NCBI RefSeq assembly: GCF_019175285.1
Contig: NC_056525.1
Span: 123,566,437-123,630,436 of the forward strand
Direction of reading: 5' to 3'
DNA: 64,000 nucleotides
From: Sceloporus undulatus
Taxonomy: Eukaryota > Chordata > Lepidosauria > Squamata > Phrynosomatidae
The position numbers and the translations under genes are program-made. The first letter of the stretch is position 1; every line of letters begins with the position of its first letter. Shown here piece by piece: positions 58,401 through 64,000 of the stretch. The notes under the pieces were generated by a model, which was not told where the DNA came from, did no database searches, and saw only the letters and a program-made list of their open reading frames with translations.

Positions 58401-61400
58401 GAGCAAAAGAGAGGCAGAAAGAAGGACTGTTTAGATCTTTTTGTCCTGTCATCCATTTTCTCAGAAATGGAACCTCTGAAATGGCTTTCCCATTCATGGA
58501 GGAAAATACATAAGAGTTTATCACACAGGGGACAATTGGAAGTATAAATGGTGATTAACCCATAATAATCCCACAATTGCACTAATGGTTTTCACATGAC
58601 GTCGTGTTCAAAGTGCTATTATCCCATGATTAACCCGTGATAATCCCGCAATTGCACTAATGGTTTTCACACAATGTCGAGATGAAAAGTGATTAAAGTG
58701 CCATTATTCCATGAATAGCCAGGCAAGAAACAGCAGCAAATGATTTACAGGATTTTCCCGTGAATGACTTTTTGCTGTTTATTGCCTGGTTATTCACGGA
58801 ATAATGTCTCTTGTGTTAATCTCATTTTAATCATTTTTTAATGTCAATTGCGCAGTTTTCACAAGTTAATCACTGTTTAAACTCCACATTTCCCCCTGTG
58901 TAATAAACTCTATAGGGTGCTTGTATCTCATCTGTTTTGGTCCTAAGGATAATAGTGAAACTTAAATGGCCTACTTGTTTCTTGACAAAACTGCAGTGGA
59001 AATTCTTCACGGCAAAAATAACAGCTAATTTCAGCAATAAACCATCACTAATACAGTAATATAGGGATAGGTGGCTGATTCGTGCCTAACCTTCAGCGAT
59101 TCCCTTCAACTGATTTCTCCCACCCTATTGTTAATATTAACCAACAGACAACCCTCACATTACTATGCATTATGGGACTTTAGTATTTTAGTCTATAGTA
59201 GATGGTGCCACTTTTGAGAGCATCATCATAGAAAAATGAACAATCCTATAAACAGAAATCTAAATCACAAAGAAGAGTAATTCTAGCCCACCCATTTGCC
59301 TGATGTGCTGGATTTCCATTTGTGAGGCATTTTCAAAGAAGCAGGGCATCAAAACCTGTAATCTCATTGCAGCAGTAGTGCAGTGTATACCAGCACCTCG
59401 CTCTGCTACACATGTACAGTAAATCTATGACACAGGCAGAGCTTTAACTTTAACCCAGCGTGTTCAATAATGGAGATCCTCTCAACTATCAGCTGAGATG
59501 CTCAAACGGAGAGCTCTGGTAAACCTCCCAAAGGGCAAGGTAAAGAATCCTTGCTTGCTTTTCTGTAGAGGACAAATGTTTCTGGGCTTCAGCATTCTTA
59601 TAAAAACTACTGTTTAGCATCTGTTCAAATATATTAACACGCATATGAGATTTCAGTTGAGCATTCAGAAGTATTCAGTTGAGCATTCTGTTACCTGAAG
59701 ATTTCTACTGAAAATTTCACCCAGATAAAAGAAAGTTCTCAAGACAGTAAGATACAAATAGTTTTGAGAAAGATCTGCTCTTACGGTGAAGCCTTAAGTG
59801 TTCTAAACTTTCGTTCCTCTGGTGTCTCATAGGTACCAATCAATTTAAACAGATCATCTATCTGGACCAACCATTCAGAAACACTTTGGAAAAATTTAAT
59901 CCAGTCAGTTTCATGGAATCCACCCTTCTGCTTGCCAGCTAGTAGCTTAAAACTCCAGTCCTCCAAACTGTGAAGTAAACTTATTAAAATCCTGGCTGAC
60001 CCTGAAGAACACAAAACATATAAAACAAAAAATGATGTTAGCAGAACGAGGACAGCTGGCAAATAACACATTAAGGACAGGGTAGACATACTGTGTATCC
60101 AGCAACAGGCAGATTCAGAGATATTATAAATTGTAATAAGTTACAGATTTACTAATTGCCTGGCATTTACTTTAATTACTAACAAAATATCAGGCATTTA
60201 AATGAAATAACATATACCAGTACTTTTCAAGTACAGTACTAGTTTTCCTGAAAGGCCACTATGAAAAGCAGGCAATAGGTTTTGACCAATGCCTCTTTGT
60301 TAATACTTCAGGAAAATATGGTGTCCTTTAGATACCCAACCTTGGTTTCAATTTCTTTTGACATCTGGGGCCAGTTCTGAGGGCCAGTAGGTTTTTGACC
60401 AATGCTCCATCATTAATACTTTAGGAAGATAATGTGCCCTTTAGATATGCAGCCTTGGTTTTGTCTTCTGTTGATATCTGGGGGCCAGATCTGAGGGCCA
60501 CTTCACCCTATTGCCAGCTCCTTAGCCTAAGTATTAGGATGGGGTTCCTACCAGACAAATTCTTTAAAAATCAGTTTGATCTAAGGCACAGCACAAGCCA
60601 ATTGTGTTGCATGTAAAATTATACCTTCTTTATTTACTATTGTGTATGTGAACAAAATATTTGACTTCAGGGAAAACATGCTTCTAAATGTTCCAATCCA
60701 TAGTTTACTTAAGTTTGTTCCATCAATGGCAGTGAAAATTTAAAAGCATTCTTTAAAAAAAATACTAGCACTTATTAGCCAATTGTATTTTCCCATCTTA
60801 TCCTGTTTTAATCATTTGATTATACATTTTGGAGGAGTGTGAGTTCCCAGCTGAGAGCAAATGTGACCTCTAATTCTGAGTTGCTGTCAAAAGTGCTCCA
60901 GAAAAGACTTTACTGTTTGATTTTGCTCTATATATACACTGGACCTTGCTTCCAAAATACTTAGAATTGCACATTTTAAAAATGTTATCAGGCAAAGCTT
61001 TTTCATTTGTTCTGCTAGACTCTTTTTCTACCCAAGGAAGCCCTTTATGGCACACTCAACTATTTCTCACCATTCTCCCCACCAATCCTCCTGCGATATT
61101 GTTCACAGAGAGTGCTGGATTTTTTGTTGATTTCCTCCAACAATTTCAGCTCTGGAGGCATCTTGCCATTGAAATCTCTGTGGCGGCCAAGCACAGCAAA
61201 TCCCAAGTCCACCCACTGTTTTTGTCGAGTGGCAGCTGTTTTGAGGGGCTCTTGTCTCACTAGAAGCATATCTCCTCCATATAATGCCAATTCCTCAGTC
61301 AGTATCTGAAACAAACAAACAAACACACTGTAGTGTTGCCCAAGAAAGCAAAATTATGTGCTGTTGCAGCTCAAATAAGTGAAAATAAAATGTTAGTAAA

Positions 61401-62797
61401 TGTTTAGGCTTTTATTGTGTGTATACATTTATTATTCATGCTTTATATTTTATATTTCATAGGACTTACATTTACATCTATATTTATATTTTACTAATGT
61501 TTGTAAGTGTATGTATTTTACTAATGCTCGTAGTATGTATGTATTTTATATATGTATATGAATTTTGGAATATGGTCATTCAATATAGTCGCTTACCACA
61601 ACAAAACTATTCGTTGAAACCTTTTTCTGTGTTTATCTGAGCTCCTAAATGAGTTATAATTTTCATCAGATTCAGGTGACTATTTTTGTAATTTACTAAG
61701 AATCCGTGACTCTTCAAACAAAGAATCGATTTCTTGAGATGCACCACTTTATCTTACCCTTTTGTGCTTACTAAGATGTCATCCAAAGGAGGAAACAGGT
61801 ATACTGTTGCTACACCAACACTTCGGTGCAAATTCTTAGAGCTGATGCTTGTCCAAATGGCAGCGCTCTGAATTGAAAATGCTGACCATTTAACTTGAAA
61901 TAGAGTAACCGTCTGCAGTCCAGATTCATTGGAATGTGTAGATAAGCTTAAATCTACAGAAATCAGTAAGTCATCCAATTTCAAATTGATCAAAATGATT
62001 TTTAATGTTTCCATTTTGAATCATTTGTATAGTTCAAACCCAATGGAATCCTTTAGAACTAACACTGGTCCATGACCCCGTGTTAAAAGCAGGTTGTTTG
62101 ATTTAGACAATTTTGAAAGCTTGTTTTAAAAGGCATTACTTACATTAAATCTAATGAATTTGGACAGTTCTGGACTGGGTGGTTCATTACATAATAAAAA
62201 ATCTCAAAAACTGAAAACTAGTATGTTAATTCTTTGTTGTTTGAGATTTTTCTATGGCCACTATTTCTAATAAATATTTGATTTCTGTCTGAACTACCTT
62301 TTTCCCCCCCTAAATTTTTGGACACCAACGAAGGAAGAAATCTTCCTTTTGGCCTTTCTTGGAATGGACCTGTGTAAGTTGAATTCACTACCTCCAGCAC
62401 CTATTTGTTTGATACAATCTGATTCCACAGATGACCAAAATGAATAAGTCTTCACTCCACCGGTACCTCTCTTAAGTCTGTATTGCCACTTACCAACCCT
62501 ACAGGATTAGTTTGCACCTTTCTGAAATTGCTGCTGATTTTGTTATTTGTTATTTGAACTGAAATCGCACCCAATTCCACTGAGGCCTGTATCATCTAAA
62601 ATCCCTTTGTTTCTGATCATTGGGCAGGCGTACAAAGAATGCGGTCCACATAAAGCAAAGGCACACAAATAAATATTGCATAATATTGTTCATTATCATT
62701 GATGCAGAAACCTTTTACCTTTTCCCAGGCTTTGAGATCCACAAGGATTTGATCCAGCAAAGTGACTGCCTTTGTCAAAGTGTAACTTCCTTTTCCA
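34356..62797 (-). CDS. AXDND1: AXDND1, axonemal dynein light chain domain protein 1 (3' twelve coding exons)
   Basis: AXDND1 is a testis-enriched, axoneme-associated coiled-coil protein required for sperm flagella. Coding exons in order: 62797-62719, 61305-61071, 60001-59785, 57787-57694, 55617-55409, 51363-51267, 48974-48864, 46112-45957, 44785-44648, 37644-37553, 35538-35396, 34450-34356. Every junction is AG/GT and the phases chain perfectly (0,1,2,0,2,0,0,0,0,2,1) over 554 residues with no internal stop. The start is beyond the right edge. The protein is helical, rich in Lys and Glu, with a strong coiled coil in the penultimate exon and a basic C-terminus (KKSTKPKR). Identity rests on synteny with NPHS2 and TDRD5, orientation, and the coiled-coil character. 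I recognise the family less directly than for the other two genes. A phase-0 exon in the 7-kb intron could have been missed. Confidence 0.86.
34764..35112. mobile_element. Probable MITE in AXDND1 last intron
   Basis: GGGGGCAATCACACTTTT and GTAGTGTGAATGGACCC are imperfect inverted ends. The family is unknown. Confidence 0.45.
35396..35538 (-). CDS. AXDND1: AXDND1 penultimate exon (coiled coil)
   Basis: 143 bp: EAEKRAQQAEEKSEALHEEL then EEALTKIHDMEGEEQNLKEE, a heptad-like coiled coil that ends in a Glu-rich run. Acceptor TTTCAG, donor GTAAGG, ends phase 1. Confidence 0.88.
35539..37552. other. AXDND1 intron with hAT-like element and SINE-like scraps
   Basis: 35985-36390 starts CAGGGATGGGCAACTGTGG and looks like a non-autonomous hAT. 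37115-37225 is the dispersed repeat CATGCTGCCAACTTTTTTAT also seen near 30790. The rest is unrecognised. Confidence 0.45.
37553..37644 (-). CDS. AXDND1: AXDND1 exon
   Basis: 92 bp: RELYASQWTNEFSKREFEML then ASLEILEERL. Acceptor TTCTAG, donor GTGAGT, ends phase 2. It is separated from the previous exon by a 7-kb intron filled with mobile DNA. Confidence 0.88.
37645..39545. other. AXDND1 7-kb intron, first part
   Basis: 38040-38220 is a LINE-tail-like repeat (TTATATCCCACCTCTCTATC). 38380-38930 is GC-rich with imperfect internal repetition and unbacked open frames on both strands. No exon recognised. Confidence 0.4.
39550..41510. mobile_element. 2-kb element with inverted ends and an internal tandem array
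   Basis: Ends GGGGATGTTCTCACTT and AAGTGAGAACACCCC are inverted repeats with one indel, flanked by CTAT at 39546-39549 and 41511-41514. AT-rich subterminal zones with CGATTC/GAATCG words bracket a GC-rich core (39850-41050). The family is not recognised. The core holds a tandem array and ten Ns. No protein family is seen in it. Confidence 0.6.
39960..40700. repeat. Tandem array, unit about 140-150 bp, with assembly gap
   Basis: Five to six units, each with GGGAGAATCCCTTCAGAG, CCCAGAGATCAATG and GGGTTTTGCAGGA. Ns at 40200-40209 mark a gap or collapsed copies, so the true number is unknown. Confidence 0.9.
41520..43020 (-). mobile_element. DIRS-like retroelement fossil B
   Basis: On the minus strand, 43020-42120 resembles the gag-like first ORF of DIRS elements and about 41750-41540 the start of the RT domain. 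Sense with AXDND1. Much broken, incomplete, ends unresolved. Confidence 0.55.
43330..44120 (+). repeat. Decayed LINE pieces
   Basis: 43330-43480 and 43975-44120 resemble CR1-type 3' ORF2. 43500-43960 is a different LINE whose frames read near YGCESWTVKK-type sequence, related to 12640-13060. Confidence 0.5.
44132..44364. mobile_element. Palindromic Harbinger-like MITE
   Basis: 233 bp, GGCCTGTTACAGACTGCC to GGCAGTCTGTAACAGGCC (perfect ends), ACA/ACA duplication at 44129-44131 and 44365-44367. Confidence 0.88.
44648..44785 (-). CDS. AXDND1: AXDND1 exon
   Basis: 138 bp, phase 0/0: ETPSMPSTSIAVQTEGVEII then HPVRYIGDDANVHTRPLNVA and EITVSG. Acceptor TTGCAG, donor GTATGT. Confidence 0.86.
44786..45956. 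other. AXDND1 intron, nothing recognised
   Basis: AT-rich intron between two phase-0 exons. No repeat or gene recognised. Confidence 0.45.
45957..46112 (-). CDS. AXDND1: AXDND1 exon (charged linker)
   Basis: 156 bp, phase 0/0. VVQQKRQLPPRPETYLESSF leads into a Lys/Glu-rich low-complexity tail. Acceptor CTGCAG, donor GTGAGC. Confidence 0.84.
46860..47050. repeat. LINE-tail-like repeat
   Basis: TTTCATTTATATGCTGCCTT then GGGACCCAAGGCAGCTCACA, related to the repeats at 11080 and 38070. Confidence 0.5.
47356..47578. mobile_element. Palindromic MITE (GGTCCAAAACACACTGCAG family)
   Basis: 223 bp with ATA/ATA duplication (47353-47355, 47579-47581). A plus-strand ACTACAACTCCCAGGATTCC is at 47492-47511. 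Confidence 0.88.
47990..48218. mobile_element. Palindromic Harbinger-like MITE
   Basis: 229 bp, GGCCTGAACAGACAGGTC to GGCCTGTCTGTTCAGGCC. Flanking triplets GAG/CAG agree in two of three bases. Confidence 0.82.
48464..48680 (+). repeat. Sauria-type tRNA SINE (Squam1-like)
   Basis: A-box TAGCTCAGTGGTTAAATGC, B-box-like GTTTGATACC. The body has TCCTTCCGAGGTCGCTAAAA and TGAGTACCCAGCTTTTTGCA, as in squamate Sauria SINEs. It supports a squamate host. Confidence 0.82.
48864..48974 (-). CDS. AXDND1: AXDND1 exon
   Basis: 111 bp, phase 0/0: TECLDWIETCNLLLSGMKTS then PTTLVSQEELINLFGLE. Acceptor TTACAG, donor GTAATA. Confidence 0.87.
49560..50095 (+). repeat. L1 ORF1 fragment
   Basis: The plus strand is rich in Lys/Glu coiled-coil coding sequence. 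The clearest piece, 49962-50080, gives SLAQISMDMQKMDEKLTFFE then DRTMKLEEFIE, like the L1 ORF1p coiled coil. Frame broken upstream. Confidence 0.6.
50243..50478. mobile_element. pogo-like MITE
   Basis: CAGTCAACAC to GGCCCATTG between TA/TA, the same family as 19778-20001. A related terminus GGGGCAACTG ends just upstream at about 50217. Confidence 0.7.
50988..51115 (-). repeat. CR1 3' end, minus strand
   Basis: Three repeats of AGAATCAT, then AGAGTTGGAAGAGACCACAG and CAGTCCAACCCCCTGCCATG, the reversed CR1 tail. Well preserved, so fairly young. Confidence 0.88.
51267..51363 (-). CDS. AXDND1: AXDND1 exon
   Basis: 97 bp: CCKEMVASITRKKRAAFEPD then ADQELQQLEKIK. Acceptor CCTCAG, donor GTAAGA, ends phase 0. 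Confidence 0.87.
52040..52330 (-). mobile_element. Possible DIRS-like recombinase remnant
   Basis: The minus strand reads near NPSVERICRVAACTF, like the C-terminal part of DIRS tyrosine recombinases. Short, broken and isolated. Confidence 0.4.
52800..53950 (+). repeat. CR1 LINE copy, RT domain to 3' end
   Basis: The plus strand shows RT pieces (LDFSKVFDMVPPNKLVKCGL, FNIFINNLDQRVESMLIKFA) and the typical 3' end TCTATGATTCTATGATTCC. The LDFSKVFD motif and GDS take the place of the expected YADD-type box. Frameshifts and a local duplication (CATGCCCT.TGA twice, 53460-53610) break it. 5' truncated. Confidence 0.85.
54110..54250 (+). repeat. Dispersed repeat with hammerhead-like hairpin
   Basis: Contains GCCAGC (54165-54170), a 7-base loop, GCTGGC (54178-54183), then GAAAC and GTC, and the tail GAACATGGCCACATAGCCCA. 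I take it for the end of a Penelope-like element, but this is not proven. Confidence 0.5.
54500..54766. mobile_element. pogo-like MITE
   Basis: Starts CAGTTGGCCCTCAACTTTCA and ends near GGAGACAACTAT. Shares interior segments with 9600-9930. Confidence 0.55.
54901..55127. mobile_element. pogo/Tigger-like MITE, uninterrupted copy
   Basis: 227 bp, CAGTGGACCC to GGGCCAACGG between TA/TA. It is the uninterrupted version of 4767-5249. Confidence 0.82.
55409..55617 (-). CDS. AXDND1: AXDND1 exon
   Basis: 209 bp: TTDFHNVLSKWMVSLLIHMV then PEFISHNTLPLTEAEIARQA and further helical sequence. Acceptor CTGCAG, donor GTACTG (a non-optimal +4 to +6), ends phase 2. Confidence 0.88.
55618..57000. other. AXDND1 intron, first part, nothing recognised
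   Basis: No exon or clear repeat. The open frames here show no family resemblance. Confidence 0.45.
57010..57175 (+). repeat. CR1 3'-end fragment
   Basis: GAAAGAACTTCCTGGCAGTA to TCCTATGATTCTATGATT, a truncated CR1 tail in an AXDND1 intron. Confidence 0.8.
57694..57787 (-). CDS. AXDND1: AXDND1 exon
   Basis: 94 bp. One base completes a Pro codon, then VPPEELFKKIQQWILTTTSG and SEKEIVQLTQE. Donor GTATGT. The acceptor TTAAG is weak, and the upstream intron is a triplicated 14-bp unit (57792-57833). Confidence 0.87.
57792..57833. repeat. 3 x 14-bp tandem repeat at AXDND1 acceptor
   Basis: Three copies of AGTCAACAAATCAA (one differs by one base), ending four bases upstream of the acceptor AG of exon 57787-57694. 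Confidence 0.95.
58517..58907. mobile_element. MITE with TTTATCACA ends
   Basis: TTTATCACACAGGGG to CCCCCTGTGTAATAAA inverted. The interior has a tandem pair beginning TAATCCCRCAATTGCACTAA and an inverted pair around GCAAGAAACAGCAGC. Family unknown. Confidence 0.65.
58908..59784. other. AXDND1 intron, nothing recognised
   Basis: AT-rich; no exon or repeat family recognised. Confidence 0.45.
59785..60001 (-). CDS. AXDND1: AXDND1 exon
   Basis: 217 bp: SARILISLLHSLEDWSFKLL through WLVQIDDLFKLIGTYETPEE and RKFRTLKAS. Acceptor CTTCAG, donor GTAAGA, ends phase 2. Confidence 0.9.
60277..60500. repeat. Two-copy tandem duplication of about 112 bp
   Basis: 60277-60388 and 60389-60500 share TTTTGACCAATGC, CTTTAGATA, CCTTGGTTT and GGGGCCAG blocks, with scattered differences. 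Old local duplication. Confidence 0.85.
61071..61305 (-). CDS. AXDND1: AXDND1 exon
   Basis: 235 bp. Begins ILTEELALYGGDMLLVRQEP and contains KQWVDLGFAVLGRHRDFNGK and LCEQYRRRIGG. Acceptor GTTTCAG, donor GTGAGA, ends phase 1. Its sequence reads as strongly constrained. Confidence 0.9.
61750..62560 (-). mobile_element. DIRS-like RT fossil C
   Basis: The minus strand has RT-like stretches around METLKIILINLKLDDLLISV and LDDILVSTKG. Broken, incomplete, sense with AXDND1. It could belong to another RT-bearing element. Confidence 0.45.
62719..62797 (-). CDS. AXDND1: AXDND1 exon (first in window)
   Basis: 79 bp. The first base closes a codon begun upstream, then GKGSYTLTKAVTLLDQILVD and LKAWEK. 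Acceptor TTTTAG, donor GTAAAA, ends phase 0. Confidence 0.85.
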
Positions 62798-64000
62798 CTA
62801 AAATGTCAAGGAGGGAAGGCAGATATTCCATGGCAAAGAATACAACAAATAGTAAATAAACTCATTCTGTAAAAACATCTTACTTGAGAGACTATATAAC
62901 AAACTTACAGTACTATTATCAGGAATTATGTTGTGCTTCAGGAAGCATACCACCCATTTCCAATAGGCTGGCAGAATTTTGCTAGATTTTGCAGGGGAAC
63001 CTAATGGGTTATGGTGAGAGTGTCTCCTCTGTCTAGGAGCACATTACTGAGGACTTGAACTGTCTATCAAGAATTGTGAAACAATCCTCTGTTAGTTAAA
63101 CAAAAAGGCTTTATTTCTGAAGTCACAGTGATGTTATCAGGAAACCGTCTTAGGCAGAACTAGGTTCCACCCCCACATACCATATACAAAGCATACAGAA
63201 GTGTAACTCTCATCATAAATTTGGTGGGATTTTTGTTCCCATAACATACTGTTAAGTCTCTTTAAGTTCTGCCAGTGTTTCCCACCTCAGCTAACTGACA
63301 GCTAGTTGATAAAAGCCTCACAGAAAAATTGCACCCACACACATTTGGCATTCCAACTGCTCCTCTTTCCTTCACAGATAGCGCCTATTAATCAGCCTGA
63401 CTTTTGTTACTATGAACAAAAATTAACCAGTCCACATATAAAGCACATATGATCAAACAATACATAATTACACAGCCACGTGTTGTACTGTGACCTTAAT
63501 GCAACTCTATTTATGTAACATAACATAACAATAGCACATCAAGTGAGCATATCTATCACAGGCCTGTGATGCTACTGCCAATAAAAGAAATGCAAACACA
63601 AAATACACATTTCAAGCATTAAAACATGACAGGGTTAACCAATCAATTAATTTTATTTACGGTCTTTGACTAAAGTAGATAGGGTTAACCAATCCTGACA
63701 CTATCTTATTTGTTTTAATTTTTTCTGGTAGAAAAACAGGGATGGGGGGGAGGGGGCTTAATATTATTTGATCATGGCCTTAGGTCTTTGGAAATAGAAC
63801 TAAGAGGCAGAGGGCAAAGAAATAGTTCTGTTTTATGGCTTGAATTTAGGCAGAACAAGACAGGGTGAGTTTGGTACTATGAACTGTTTGGCTGTGAAGC
63901 TATTAAATTCAGAGATTCTCAGGGAATTTCATGTAGGATTGGTAGGTTTGTTGCCTATTGCTGTCAATAAATTCTGCTTCTGCATCAGTCTAAGACATTC
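62798..64000. other. AXDND1 intron beyond the first exon in the window
   Basis: No further AXDND1 exon seen. GGGTTAACCAATC occurs twice (about 63632 and 63680), possibly the remains of a duplication. Otherwise nothing recognised. Confidence 0.4.

Noticed and set aside
63632-63700. GGGTTAACCAATC twice, as the long repeats of a retroelement
   Set aside because: Only about 13 bases are shared, 48 bases apart, with no primer site or other parts.

Overview
The window reads as nuclear DNA of a squamate reptile, most likely a lizard. It is intron-rich, and its introns carry CR1 and L1 LINE pieces, a Sauria-type tRNA SINE, other tRNA-derived SINEs, DIRS-like retroelement fossils and many short DNA transposons (hAT, pogo/Tigger-like, Harbinger-like). 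The exact species cannot be told from the sequence.

Three protein genes are supported by exon-by-exon reading with canonical splice sites and matching codon phases. TDRD5 (minus strand, five coding exons between 8856 and 2954, continuing off the left edge) encodes a germ-granule LOTUS/Tudor protein. NPHS2 (plus, complete, eight exons, 18357-30088) encodes podocin, the stomatin-family scaffold of the kidney slit diaphragm. AXDND1 (minus, the last twelve coding exons, 62797-34356, starting beyond the right edge) encodes an axonemal dynein light chain domain protein. The order AXDND1 - NPHS2 - TDRD5, with NPHS2 opposite to its neighbours, matches human 1q25. TDRD5 and NPHS2 diverge from the 10.3-18.3 kb interval; NPHS2 and AXDND1 converge.

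Layout: 1-2953, last TDRD5 intron with a DIRS-like fossil and a nested hAT MITE; 2954-8863, TDRD5 exons with DNA-transposon MITEs; 10250-10420, a GC-rich probable TDRD5 promoter; 10.5-18.3 kb, intergenic repeats and a 47-bp-arm hairpin; 18357-30088, NPHS2; 30.2-34.3 kb, intergenic; 34356-62797, AXDND1, whose 7-kb intron (37645-44647) holds a 2-kb element with inverted ends, an internal tandem array and an assembly gap, then a second DIRS-like fossil.

The genes do not form one pathway: two act mainly in the male germ line or cilia/flagella and one in podocytes. The most interesting structure beyond the genes is a set of MITEs that carry close matches to the ZNF143/THAP11 site, a template-switch-like hairpin upstream of NPHS2, a 14-bp triplication at an AXDND1 splice acceptor, and a hammerhead-like fold in a dispersed repeat.
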